Shown piece after piece: positions 26,166 through 35,529 of a DNA stretch of 64,000 bases (positions are counted from its first letter, which is position 1; each line of letters begins with the position of its first letter). The stretch is from Variovorax dokdonensis (lineage in GTDB: Bacteria; Pseudomonadota; Gammaproteobacteria; Burkholderiales; Burkholderiaceae_C), in contig NZ_JASZYV010000002.1 in assembly GCF_030316895.1 (NCBI RefSeq), positions 434,001 through 498,000 on the forward strand, read 5' to 3'. Position numbers and translations under genes: made by a program. The notes below the pieces were generated by a model, which was not told the DNA's origin, made no database searches, and saw nothing but the letters and a program-made list of their open reading frames with translations.

Positions 26166-27480
26166 CCCCTTCGCCGGCTACGAATCCGAACGCACGGTCA
26201 TCAAGCCCCGCCCGCGCGCGTCCGCTGGCGGCCCGGCGCCTGTGCAGCCCGCGTCTGGCGCCGCTCCGGCCGGCACGCCCGATGTCGGCGAACTCGGTCT
26301 GGTCAATCCGCTCGTTTCGGCCGCCGGCAAGTTGCTCGTGCTCATCGGCAAGCTGCGCGGCATGGTGCAGCCGCGCGATGTCACGTCGCTGCGCGCCGCG
26401 GCAGGCGATGCCGTCCATCAGTTCGATGCCGACGCGCGCCGCGCGGGCATTGGCAACGAGACGGTGCTGGCCGCGCGCTACGTCTTGTGCACCGCGCTGG
26501 ACGAAGCCGTGGCCAACACGCCCTGGGGCGCGCAGGCGGGCTGGAACAACCAGAGCCTGCTCGTGCAGTTCCACAACGAGGCCTGGGGCGGGGAGAAGGT
26601 CTTCCAACTGCTGGGCAAGCTGGCCCAGGACGTGCCCAAGCACCGCGACCTGCTCGAACTCATCTACTGCACGCTGGCGCTCGGCTTCGAGGGCCGCTAC
26701 CGCGTGCAGGACAACGGCCGCGCCCAGCTCGACAGCGTGCGCCAGCGCCTGGCCGACCTGATCGCCAAGGATCGTCCCGCGCTGGAGCCGGCCTTGTCGG
26801 CGCACTGGAAGGGCGAGGGGGCCGGCACCGTGCGGTTGCGCGACTCGCTGCCCCTTTGGATCATTGGCGCGCTCTTCCTGCTGGTGCTGGCGCTGTCCTG
26901 GTTCGGCCTGCGCCTGTGGATGAACAACCGATCCGACCAGACCTACACCGACGTGGCCAGCCTGCGCGTGCCGCAGTTGCAGATCGCGCCACCGGCGGTC
27001 GTCATTCCCGCCAAGGCGCCGCGCCTGGCGAAGTTCCTCGAGGCCGAGATCAAGCAGGGCCTGGTCACGGTGACCGACGAGGCCGACCGCAGCACCGTGC
27101 GCCTGCGTGGCGACACTCTCTTCGCGTCCGGCAGCGCCGACCCGATGGCGTCCTCGCTGCCAGTGCTCGGGCGCATCGGAGACGCATTGGCCGAGGTCAA
27201 GGGCGAGGTGCTCATCACCGGCCACTCGGACAACGTGCCGATCCGCTCATTGCGCTATCCGTCCAACTGGAACCTGTCGAACGCGCGTGCCGAGTCCGTC
27301 AAGGGCGCGTTGTCCACGCGCGTCGATCCGATCCGCATGCGTGCCGAAGGCCGGGCCGATTCCGAACCCCTCGCGCCCAATGACACGCCTGCCAACCGCG
27401 CCAAGAACCGGCGCGTCGAGATCGTGCTCATGGCACCGCCCGAGCGCGTGGCCGCGCAGCTGACGGAGACGAAGCGATGA
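26149..27480 (+). CDS. tssL: Type VI secretion membrane protein TssL with C-terminal OmpA domain
   Basis: Inner-membrane T6SS core component, 443 aa. A Pro/Ala-rich cytoplasmic head (residues 1-45) leads into the DotU/TssL domain (about 50-215; LCTALDEAVANTPWG, WGGEKVFQLL, YCTLALGFEGRYRV), one membrane helix (about 233-255) and a periplasmic OmpA-like peptidoglycan-binding domain (about 320-430; LITGHSDNVPI, NWNLSNARAESV, NRAKNRRVEIVL). So the protein is the extended form carrying its own peptidoglycan anchor. GGAGGAAGGAG lies upstream of ATG 26149. It overlaps tssM by 4 bases. Confidence 0.96.
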   Translation: MTSTPDPFAGYESERTVIKPRPRASAGGPAPVQPASGAAPAGTPDVGELGLVNPLVSAAGKLLVLIGKLRGMVQPRDVTSLRAAAGDAVHQFDADARRAGIGNETVLAARYVLCTALDEAVANTPWGAQAGWNNQSLLVQFHNEAWGGEKVFQLLGKLAQDVPKHRDLLELIYCTLALGFEGRYRVQDNGRAQLDSVRQRLADLIAKDRPALEPALSAHWKGEGAGTVRLRDSLPLWIIGALFLLVLALSWFGLRLWMNNRSDQTYTDVASLRVPQLQIAPPAVVIPAKAPRLAKFLEAEIKQGLVTVTDEADRSTVRLRGDTLFASGSADPMASSLPVLGRIGDALAEVKGEVLITGHSDNVPIRSLRYPSNWNLSNARAESVKGALSTRVDPIRMRAEGRADSEPLAPNDTPANRAKNRRVEIVLMAPPERVAAQLTETKR

Positions 27481-30400
27481 TCCGCAAGCTCCTTCGCACG
27501 ATCTTCAATCCGCTGGTGCTGACGCTGGTGGCACTGTTGGTGCTGGCCGTGCTGATCTGGTGGGTCGGGCCGCTCATTCGCGTGGGCGAACACGTTCCGC
27601 TGGCCAGCGAGATGGCGCGCGCCATCGTGATCGGCGCCGTCGTGCTCCTGGTGCTGCTGCGCGCGCTCTGGCGCCGACTGCGCGTTCGCAGCGCCAGCCG
27701 GCAGTTGAGCGACAGCCTCATGCAGGCGCCCGCCGCGCGGCCGGCCGAGCCGCAGAATCCCGAACAGAAGGTGCTGGACGAGCGCTTCACCGAGGCGGTG
27801 GCCACGCTCAAGCAGATGCGGCTTTCCGCCGCCGGCAAGAAGCCGGGTCTGCGCGACTGGCTGTCGCTCTCGGGCGGCAGCTATCTGTACGACCTGCCCT
27901 GGTATGTCTTCATCGGTGCGCCGGGCGCCGGCAAGACCACCGCGCTCATCAACTCGGGCCTGTCATTTCCGCTGGCCGAAAAGTTCGGCCCGGGCGCCAT
28001 CCGTGGCGTGGGCGGCACCCGCAATTGCGACTGGTGGTTCACCGACGACGCGGTGCTGATCGACACCGCCGGCCGCTACACCACGCAGGACAGCCATCAG
28101 TCCGAAGACAAGAGCGCGTGGGATGGCTTCCTGGGCCTGCTCAAGAAGGTGCGACCGCGCCGCCCGCTCAATGGCGTCTTCCTGAGCATCAGCGTGGGCG
28201 ATCTGCTCACCCACAGCCCCGAGCAGCGAGCCAATCTTGCGGCCGCGCTGCGCGCACGCCTGCTTGAACTCGACACCCACCTGGCCACGCGGCTGCCCGT
28301 CTATGTGCTGGTCACCAAGACGGACCTGCTCTACGGCTTCTCCGACTACTTCGACGATCTGAACAAGGACCAGCGCGCGCAGGTGTTCGGCTTCACGCTG
28401 TCGCTGGCAGAAGGCGAGCAGGTGGCGCAGCAGGCATCGCAAGGCATCGGCGCCGCATTCCAGCGCGAATTCGTGCTGCTGCATCGCCGCCTGAACGACG
28501 GCGTGATCGATCGCATGCAGCGCGAGACCGACGGCGCGCGCCGCAGTGCGATCTTCGGCTTTCCTGCGCAGTTCGGCACCATCGGGCCGCTGGTGGCCGA
28601 TCTGCTGGAGCAGGTGTTCACCGGCTCGCGCTTCGCCCGCACGCCGTGGGTGCGCGGCGTGTACTTCACCAGCGGCACGCAAGAGGGCAGCCCGATCGAT
28701 CGCGTCATGGGCGGCATGGCGCGCGGCTTCGGGCTCGACCGGGCGATGCTGCCGCCGCAGAAGAACAGCGGGCGAAGCTACTTCATCACCACCTTGCTCA
28801 AGCAGGTGGTGTTTCCCGAGCAGAACCTCGCGGGCGCGGACGTCAAGCTCGAACGCAAGCGCCACGCGCTGCGACTGGCCGGCATCTCGGCGATGGCGCT
28901 GGTCACGCTGGCGCTGCTCGCAGGCTGGGGGTGGAGCGCCTGGCGCAATCTCGACTACCTGCAATCGGTGGAGGCACGCGTCGCGCCCGCACGCGAAACG
29001 CTGGCTGCCCTGCCGAAGACGGTGAGCAACCTGGTGCAGGTTGCGCCGATGCTCGACGGCCTGCGCAACATCTGGCGCACGCCCGCCAACCGCGAGGGCG
29101 ATCCGCCGCTGGGCATGACGCTGGGCCTGTACCAGGGCGACAAGCTGGACGCCGCGGCCCGGCTCGCGCACCAGCGCGCACTCAACGAAGCCTTTCTGCC
29201 GCAGATCGCCAAGCGCATCGAAGACCAGTTGCGCACGGCCCAGAAGGACAACCTCGAATACACCTACGAGGCGCTCAAGACCTACCTGATGCTGCATCAG
29301 CCCGAGCACTTCGATGCCGACGCGCTCAAGGCCTGGGTCACGCTCGACTGGCAGCGCAACCTGGACCGGGGCATCTCCGAAGACCAGCGGCGCATGCTCG
29401 AAGACCAGTTCGACCAGCTCATTGCGCAAGGTCCCCCACGCTCGCCGCTGCCCACCGACGAAGCGCTGGTGGCCAACGTGCGCGCGCTGCTCGCCAGCTA
29501 CCCGCTGGAGCAGCGCGTGTTCAGCCGACTCAAGCGCCAGAAGCTCGGCGCCGACGTGCCGGCTTTCACGGTGGCATCGGCAGCCGGCGCCTCGGCGCCG
29601 CTGGTGTTCGAGCGCGTGAGCGGCAAGCCGCTGACCGAAGGCGTGCCGGGCCTGTTCACCTTCGATGGCTATCACAAGCGGTTCCAGCGCGAGGTGGTGG
29701 TCGTGACGACCTTGCTGGCGCAGGAAGATCCGTGGGTGCTGGGGCAGCAGCGCAACGTGGCCGACCGGCTGCGCGATGCGAGTGCGCTCGGCGACCTCAC
29801 CGACCGCGTCCGGCGCCTGTACCTGCAGGAATACGTGAAGGTGTGGGATGCCTTCCTGGCCGACGTGCGCCTGATCCGCGCCCCGACGCTGGACAAGAGC
29901 ATCGAGGAGGCGCGCATTCTTTCCGGTGCCGTCTCGCCGCTCGCGCTGTTCCTGCGCGGCGTGGTCAAGGAGACCACGCTCATCCCGCCCGACAACGGCA
30001 AGGACGTCGTCAGCAAGGCCAGCGACACCGTGCGCAGCGCGCGCCAGGGGCTGGAGGCCTTGCTCGGCGGTGGTGGCGGCAGCGGCGGTGGCGCTGCCAT
30101 CGCGCCGCCGGGCAAGCGCGTCGAAAGCATCGTCGACGACCACTTCGAATCGCTGCGCCGGCTGGTCACGCCGATGACGCCCGGCACGCCCGCGCCCATC
30201 GACGAGGCGCTCAAACTCTTCAACGAGGTGTACGTCTACCTCACGGCGGTGCAGACGGCGGTCAACTCGCGCAGCTCGCCGCCACCGGGCGACGTCGCGG
30301 GCAAGCTCAAGAGCGATGCGGGTCGGCTGCCCGAGCCCGTCCGCTCGATGATCGAGGACTTGAGCCAGGCCGGCGCCACGCAGGCCAGCGTGGCCGAGCG

Positions 30401-31100
30401 CGGCAACCTCAACCAGGACCTCAAGCCGGTCAACGAGTTCTGCCAGCGCGCCATCGCGGGTCGCTACCCGTTCGTGCAGAAATCCAAGCGCGATGTGCTG
30501 CCCGAGGACTTCGGCCAGTTCTTCGGCCCGGGCGGCATGATGGACGACTTCTTCCAGAAGCGGCTGGCCCAGTCGGTGGACACCAGCACCCATCCGTGGC
30601 GCTACAAGCCGGTGGCCGAGCGTGCCGGCGTGACCACGCAGGCACTGGCGCAGTTCGAACGCGCGGCGCGCATCAAGGACATCTTCTTCCGTGGCGGCGG
30701 GCGAGGCCCGGCCATGCGGCTGGACTTCCGGCCCGTCGAGATGGACGCCAGCATCTCGCAGTTCGTGCTCGACGTCGATGGCCAGCTCGTGAAGTACGCG
30801 CATGGCCCCGTGGTGCCGATGGCCGTGCAGTGGCCCGGCCCCAAGGGCAGCAACCAGGTTCGCCTGGAGTTGAGCCCGCCGTCGACGTCCGGCCCCTCGG
30901 GCGCCACCACCGACGGGCCCTGGGCGCTGTTCCGCCTGCTCGACGATGGGCAACTCGAAGCCAGCGACGCGCCCGAGAAATTCTTCATGACCTTCCAGGT
31001 GGGCGCACGCCGGGCCCGCTTCGAGGTCACCACCAACAGCGTTCAGCATCCCATCCGCCTGAAGGAACTGCGCGAGTTCGCTTGCCCGGAAGGCCTATGA
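27477..31100 (+). CDS. tssM: Type VI secretion membrane protein TssM (IcmF)
   Basis: Large inner-membrane protein of 1207 aa that spans the envelope complex with TssL and TssJ. Two N-terminal membrane helices (about residues 12-30 and 43-60), a cytoplasmic NTPase-like domain with Walker A GAPGAGKTT (about 146-154) and DTAGRY, a third helix near residue 470 (LRLAGISAMALVTLALLAGWGWSAW), then the periplasmic region with IcmF-related and DUF1215 domains, ending in the C-terminal beta domain (RFEVTTNSVQHPIRLKELREFACPEGL). Intact Walker A suggests a nucleotide-binding TssM. Overlaps neighbours by 4 bases on both sides. Confidence 0.96.
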   Translation: MIRKLLRTIFNPLVLTLVALLVLAVLIWWVGPLIRVGEHVPLASEMARAIVIGAVVLLVLLRALWRRLRVRSASRQLSDSLMQAPAARPAEPQNPEQKVLDERFTEAVATLKQMRLSAAGKKPGLRDWLSLSGGSYLYDLPWYVFIGAPGAGKTTALINSGLSFPLAEKFGPGAIRGVGGTRNCDWWFTDDAVLIDTAGRYTTQDSHQSEDKSAWDGFLGLLKKVRPRRPLNGVFLSISVGDLLTHSPEQRANLAAALRARLLELDTHLATRLPVYVLVTKTDLLYGFSDYFDDLNKDQRAQVFGFTLSLAEGEQVAQQASQGIGAAFQREFVLLHRRLNDGVIDRMQRETDGARRSAIFGFPAQFGTIGPLVADLLEQVFTGSRFARTPWVRGVYFTSGTQEGSPIDRVMGGMARGFGLDRAMLPPQKNSGRSYFITTLLKQVVFPEQNLAGADVKLERKRHALRLAGISAMALVTLALLAGWGWSAWRNLDYLQSVEARVAPARETLAALPKTVSNLVQVAPMLDGLRNIWRTPANREGDPPLGMTLGLYQGDKLDAAARLAHQRALNEAFLPQIAKRIEDQLRTAQKDNLEYTYEALKTYLMLHQPEHFDADALKAWVTLDWQRNLDRGISEDQRRMLEDQFDQLIAQGPPRSPLPTDEALVANVRALLASYPLEQRVFSRLKRQKLGADVPAFTVASAAGASAPLVFERVSGKPLTEGVPGLFTFDGYHKRFQREVVVVTTLLAQEDPWVLGQQRNVADRLRDASALGDLTDRVRRLYLQEYVKVWDAFLADVRLIRAPTLDKSIEEARILSGAVSPLALFLRGVVKETTLIPPDNGKDVVSKASDTVRSARQGLEALLGGGGGSGGGAAIAPPGKRVESIVDDHFESLRRLVTPMTPGTPAPIDEALKLFNEVYVYLTAVQTAVNSRSSPPPGDVAGKLKSDAGRLPEPVRSMIEDLSQAGATQASVAERGNLNQDLKPVNEFCQRAIAGRYPFVQKSKRDVLPEDFGQFFGPGGMMDDFFQKRLAQSVDTSTHPWRYKPVAERAGVTTQALAQFERAARIKDIFFRGGGRGPAMRLDFRPVEMDASISQFVLDVDGQLVKYAHGPVVPMAVQWPGPKGSNQVRLELSPPSTSGPSGATTDGPWALFRLLDDGQLEASDAPEKFFMTFQVGARRARFEVTTNSVQHPIRLKELREFACPEGL

Positions 31101-31765
31101 GCGACACCGACACCTCCCGCATCGAAGCGCACGCGCTGCCGGGCTGGTGGGGCAAGCTGCCGGGTATGGGCGACTTTGCCCATCGGCGCCTGCCCGATGC
31201 GTTTCGCCACGACTGGGACCGCTGGCTGCAGGGTGGCCTGCAGCAATTGCGTGCCCGGCATGCCAACTGGAACGAGCGCTACCTGCAAGCGCCGCTGTGG
31301 TGCTTCATCCTGGGTGACGGCGTGATCGGCGAAGGCGCCTGGATCGGCGTGCTGATGCCGTCGGTGGATGCCGTCGGCCGGTACTTTCCGTTCACCGTGG
31401 TCGACAGCCTCAAGCCGGTACCGGCGGAACTGCATGGGCAGTGGATGCTGCATGCGCTTCGTTGGTTCGAACTGGCTGCGCAATGCGCCATCGACGGCTT
31501 GGAGCAGGACTTGGACGCGCCGCGATTCGAGGCGCTGCTGCACCAGCGCTTCGCCCCGGGCGCGATCGAAGACCCGGTGCCCGGCCAGGACGCCGCCGAT
31601 GCGCTGGCCCTGCCCGAGTACGGCCAGTCGCTCTGGTTCACCGATCCGCAGGCACAAAGCGGCCAGGGCATGAGCACGCTCGGGCTGCCGCAGGACGAGC
31701 AGTTCGATGCGCTCTTCGGCTTTCCGACGGGCGAGGGGCTGGCCGAGGAGGGGCCCGCGCCATGA
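31097..31765 (+). CDS. tagF: Type VI accessory protein TagF (ImpM)
   Basis: T6SS regulator of 222 aa that in Pseudomonas holds the system off post-translationally, in parallel with the PpkA/PppA pathway. The DUF2094 signature is clear: PGWWGKLPGMGDFAHRRLP at about residues 15-33, WFILGDG-like PLWCFILGDGVIGEGAWIGVLMPSVDAVGRYFPFTV at about 66-101. ATG 31097 overlaps tssM by 4 bases and the stop overlaps the kinase start by 4. Confidence 0.93.
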   Translation: MSDTDTSRIEAHALPGWWGKLPGMGDFAHRRLPDAFRHDWDRWLQGGLQQLRARHANWNERYLQAPLWCFILGDGVIGEGAWIGVLMPSVDAVGRYFPFTVVDSLKPVPAELHGQWMLHALRWFELAAQCAIDGLEQDLDAPRFEALLHQRFAPGAIEDPVPGQDAADALALPEYGQSLWFTDPQAQSGQGMSTLGLPQDEQFDALFGFPTGEGLAEEGPAP

Positions 31766-33690
31766 GCAGCCAGATGCCCCCCGACGATCCGCAGGACACC
31801 ACCCGGGTGATCGGCGCCCAGGCGGATGCGCCTGCGCCGGGCACGCCAGCCGATGGCGGCGCCACGCCTTCCGAAGCCGGCCTGCTGCCCGTGGGCAGCC
31901 GCCTGGCGGAGTTCGAGCTGACCCGCGTTGTCGGCCAGGGCGGCTTCGGCGTGGTCTATGAAGCCTGGGACACCGACCTGGAACGCGTGGTCGCCATCAA
32001 GGAATACCTGCCGGTCTCGCTGTCCACGCGGCAGACGAGCGGCACCGTCGCGCCGCTGTCGGAGCGCACCCGCGAGACCTTCGACCTGGGCATGCGCAGC
32101 TTCATCAACGAGGCGCGCCTGCTGGCGCAGTTCGACCACCCCTCGCTGCTGAAGGTGCTGCGCTTCTGGCAGGAAAAGGGCACGGCCTACATGGCCATGC
32201 CCTTCTATCGCGGCGAGACGCTGCGCCAGGCACTCAACGCGCGTGGCAGCGCCGGTGTGCCCGAAGACTGGCTCATGGACATCCTCGATGGCGTGACCCA
32301 GGCGCTGGCCGTGATGCATGCGGCCAACTGCTACCACCGCGACATCGCGCCCGACAACATCATCTTGCTGGAAGACTCGGGCCGTCCGGTGCTGCTGGAC
32401 TTCGGCGCGGCGCGCCGCGTCATCACCGACAAGACGCAGGCCATCACCGTCATCCTCAAGCCCGGCTATGCGCCGATCGAGCAGTACGCCGAGATGCCGG
32501 ACATGGTGCAAGGCGCCTGGACCGACGTCTACGCGCTGGCCGCCGTCATGCATGTGGCGGTGACGGGCCGGGCCCCGCCGCCCTCGGTGGCGCGCATGCT
32601 CAACGACAGCTACGTCCCGCTGGCGAGCGACGACACCTTGCGCACGCGCTACAGCGCCCGGTTGCTGTCGGCCATCGACGCGGGGCTGGGCGTGCGGCCG
32701 GAACAGCGTCCGCAGTCCATGGCCGAACTGCGCGGGTTGCTGGGCCTGTCCGGCGGTGGGGCCCCGCCCGCGTCGCGACGCATGGTCGATGAGGGCGACG
32801 AGCGCACCGTCATCGTCCCGGCGGGCAGCGCGTCGTCCCACTCGATGCCCGCGGGCACCGGCCGCCCGAGCGGCGGTGGCGCCCGCATCGGCATTGCGGC
32901 AGCGGTCGTCCTCGCGCTCGCGGGCGGTGGCGGCTGGTGGTGGATGCAGCAGCAGAAGGCGACATCGCCGACGGCGACCGATGACAACGTGGCCGCGCAA
33001 TCCGGCCCGTCGCCAGCGGCAAGCCCAACGCCGCCTGTTCCTGCTGCGCCGACGCCTGCGCCAGCCGTCAGCGCCGCTACGCCGTCCGCACCGGCTCCGG
33101 CTGCGCCGCCATCGACGGTCGCGCAGCCAACGACGAACCCCGTGCCGCCGCCCCCCGCGCCGGCTGCGGCCAAGGCGGTGACGCCGGTCGAATCGCTGCG
33201 CTTGCTGGCGCGCGGCGCCACGCCGGGCTTCGACGTGGTGGCCAAGCCGTCGAAGGCCGAGGTCAGCATCGGCAAGGACGCGCTGGGCTTCGAGGTGCGC
33301 AGCAACCGCGCGGGCTTCGTCTACGTGTACCTGCTGACTTCGGGCAACGAGATGTTCATGCTCTTTCCGAACCAGCTCGACAAGTACAACAAGATCGCGC
33401 CGGGCGCGCCGATTTCTCTGCCGCGCGCTTCCTGGCCCATGAACTCCGGCGGCCCGCCTGGCGCCAACGAGTTCGCCGTGCTCGTGAGCGAGCACGAGCG
33501 AGATTTCTCCGGTGCCGGCGTGCAGGACGGCAACAACATCTTCCAGCAGTTCTCGCTGCCCGCCGTCGCGGCGCTGGAGGCTTCGCGCGGCACAGGCCCG
33601 GCACCCTTGCTCGGCCGTGTGGTGTGCGCGCCAGACACCCCCTGCCGAGATGCCTATGGCGTTGGCTATTTCAGGATCGTCGAGAAGTGA
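31762..33690 (+). CDS. ppkA: Ser/Thr protein kinase of the T6SS (PpkA-like) with DUF4384 tail
   Basis: Membrane kinase of 642 aa that should phosphorylate the FHA protein TagH to switch secretion on. Kinase domain about residues 50-325: G-loop VGQGGFGVVYE, Lys in VVAIKEYLP, catalytic HRDIAPDN and metal-binding DFGAAR are intact. A membrane helix follows near 378-395, then a long Pro/Ala linker (about 400-475) and a periplasmic DUF4384 domain (GFVYVYLLTSGNEMFMLFPNQLDKYNKI). The matching phosphatase is at 61359. Overlaps tagF by 4 bases. Confidence 0.93.
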   Translation: MSSQMPPDDPQDTTRVIGAQADAPAPGTPADGGATPSEAGLLPVGSRLAEFELTRVVGQGGFGVVYEAWDTDLERVVAIKEYLPVSLSTRQTSGTVAPLSERTRETFDLGMRSFINEARLLAQFDHPSLLKVLRFWQEKGTAYMAMPFYRGETLRQALNARGSAGVPEDWLMDILDGVTQALAVMHAANCYHRDIAPDNIILLEDSGRPVLLDFGAARRVITDKTQAITVILKPGYAPIEQYAEMPDMVQGAWTDVYALAAVMHVAVTGRAPPPSVARMLNDSYVPLASDDTLRTRYSARLLSAIDAGLGVRPEQRPQSMAELRGLLGLSGGGAPPASRRMVDEGDERTVIVPAGSASSHSMPAGTGRPSGGGARIGIAAAVVLALAGGGGWWWMQQQKATSPTATDDNVAAQSGPSPAASPTPPVPAAPTPAPAVSAATPSAPAPAAPPSTVAQPTTNPVPPPPAPAAAKAVTPVESLRLLARGATPGFDVVAKPSKAEVSIGKDALGFEVRSNRAGFVYVYLLTSGNEMFMLFPNQLDKYNKIAPGAPISLPRASWPMNSGGPPGANEFAVLVSEHERDFSGAGVQDGNNIFQQFSLPAVAALEASRGTGPAPLLGRVVCAPDTPCRDAYGVGYFRIVEK

Positions 33691-33752
33691 TCGTTTGCGA
33701 AGACAGGGGTGCCCGCGCGGGAACCCTCGTCGGAAATCAAGGAGGCTCAGAG

Positions 33753-35489
33753 ATGAACACCCATTCCCCCCTTCGGCCGCAGCCTGGCCGCGCGGCGCGT
33801 GCAGGCACGGCCGTGGCCACCGGCGCGCTTGCCGCGCTGCTGGCCGGCTGCACGCTGATGCCGTCCGCATCTGACGAGGCGGCGCCTGCAAGTACTTCGA
33901 ACGCCGCCGGTTCGCGCGCCACCACGAGCACGACGACGCCTGTCTCGCCCGCGCCCGCCGATTCGACCATGGGCGCACGACCCGCGCCTTCGGCCGCGAC
34001 GAGGCCACCGCCGCCCGCGCCCATCAGCCTCGGGGGCGCGTCGCGCCCGGCGGGGCGCACGAGCTCGAGCGCGGCGGGCCCGGGCGCCAACGTGGCGGGC
34101 GAATCGCGCACCTTCTCGACCCAGTTGGCCACTTACACCTCGGTCGGCTACGACAAGGTGCCGGGTTGGGTGCAGGATGACTTTTCCGAAACCTGGCCGG
34201 CATTCCTTACCAGCTGCAAGGTCATGAACCGGCGTGGCGCCGAATGGAAGCAGATCTGCGACCGGGCAAGCACCGTCGACGGTCGCAGCAACGCGGCGAT
34301 CCGCAACTTCTTCGAGGCCGAGTTCTCGGCCTACCAGATCCGCGACGACGACCGCCGTCCCGACGGCGTGGTCACCGGCTACTTCGAACCCGAGATCGCG
34401 GGCAGCCGCAACTACGCGCCGCCTTTCATCTACCCGGTGTACGGCCAGCCGCAGGACATGCTGTTCCTCGACGGGCGCAAGATCCCGGCCGGCTCGACCA
34501 GCGTGCCGGCGCGCATCCAGGGCAACCAGGTGATTCCTCAGGCGGGACTTTCCACGCGGGACCTGGGCGCGGCGGGCATCTACGTGCTCGAGCTGTCCGA
34601 CATCACGCGCGATACGCTGGACCGCAAGATCCGCCTTCGCGCCGAGGGGCGCCGGCTTCTGCCCTACTACACGCGCCAGGAGATCGAGTCGCGCGGGGCG
34701 CCCAATGCCAAGGTGCTGGCCTTCGTCGACAACGCGATGGCGCTGTACGAGATGCAGATCCAGGGCTCGGGCCGCATCCGCCTCAACGATGGCGAAGTCA
34801 TCCGCCTGTCGTATGCGGAGCAGAACGGCCAGCCCTTCCGGCCCACGCTGGCCAAGAACAGCAAGGGTAAGACGCAGACGGCCGTGCGCACACGCGGCGG
34901 TGCGGTCGAACTGGTGCTCGACGAGGAAGACGACGACGGTGGGTTCGACACCAGCGTGATCCGCGTCCGCGGTTTCACGCTGGCCAAGCCGACCGTCATG
35001 GGGGCGGTGGCGGTGCCCGGACAGCGCACATCGGCGTCCGCCAAGGGCAGCGGCATCCAGGATCCGAGTTATGTGTTCTTCAAGGAATCGACATCCACCG
35101 CCGGCGGTCCGGTGGGCGCCTTCGGCGTGCCGCTGGAGCCGGGGCGATCGATTGCGGTGGACCCGCGCGCCACGCCTTTGGGTTATCCGGTGTTCGTGTC
35201 GACCACCGAGCCGGTGGGCAACAAGCCGATGCAGCGCCTGACCGTGGCGCAGGACACCGGCGGTGCGATCCGCGGCGCGGTGCGCGCCGACTACTTCTTC
35301 GGCAACGGCACGCAGGCGGCATCGCAGGCCCGGCGGATGAAAGAGCGCGGCCAGCTGTGGGTGCTGCTCCCGCGCGGCCTGCCGGTTGCGGCCGCCTCCG
35401 GCGGTGCCATCCGAACCCGGGGCGGGGCGGTTGGCGACGGTTTGCCGCAGTGCCTGGTGGAAGAAGAAGGCCTGTGCGTGGATGACTGA
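33753..35489 (+). CDS. Lipoprotein lytic transglycosylase, MltA type, in the T6SS locus
   Basis: Outer-membrane lipoprotein of 578 aa with lipobox LLAGC near residue 33 and a long Ser/Thr/Pro-rich spacer (about 35-125). The MltA domain follows (VTGYFEPEIAGSRNYAPPFIYPVYGQP; MALYEMQIQGSGRIRL; PSYVFFKE) and the 3D domain holds the catalytic Asp in VAQDTGGAIRG. About 70 residues (364-437) between PFRPTLA and PSYVFF replace the short usual segment and include an acidic EEDDDGG patch. It would open peptidoglycan for the secretion apparatus, as shown for MltE with TssM elsewhere. ATG 33753 follows AAGGAGG. Confidence 0.88.
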   Translation: MNTHSPLRPQPGRAARAGTAVATGALAALLAGCTLMPSASDEAAPASTSNAAGSRATTSTTTPVSPAPADSTMGARPAPSAATRPPPPAPISLGGASRPAGRTSSSAAGPGANVAGESRTFSTQLATYTSVGYDKVPGWVQDDFSETWPAFLTSCKVMNRRGAEWKQICDRASTVDGRSNAAIRNFFEAEFSAYQIRDDDRRPDGVVTGYFEPEIAGSRNYAPPFIYPVYGQPQDMLFLDGRKIPAGSTSVPARIQGNQVIPQAGLSTRDLGAAGIYVLELSDITRDTLDRKIRLRAEGRRLLPYYTRQEIESRGAPNAKVLAFVDNAMALYEMQIQGSGRIRLNDGEVIRLSYAEQNGQPFRPTLAKNSKGKTQTAVRTRGGAVELVLDEEDDDGGFDTSVIRVRGFTLAKPTVMGAVAVPGQRTSASAKGSGIQDPSYVFFKESTSTAGGPVGAFGVPLEPGRSIAVDPRATPLGYPVFVSTTEPVGNKPMQRLTVAQDTGGAIRGAVRADYFFGNGTQAASQARRMKERGQLWVLLPRGLPVAAASGGAIRTRGGAVGDGLPQCLVEEEGLCVDD

Positions 35490-35529
35490 GCCTTGGCGAC
35501 ATTGAGCCATCGACAGACATTGCCCAGCC

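Noticed and set aside
27963..31049. A 1028-codon minus-strand open frame
   Set aside because: Shadow of tssM caused by high GC; rich in Arg/His/Ala with no recognisable motif.
31279..34008. A 909-codon minus-strand open frame
   Set aside because: Spans tagF, ppkA and part of mltA in antisense; no start context or domain.
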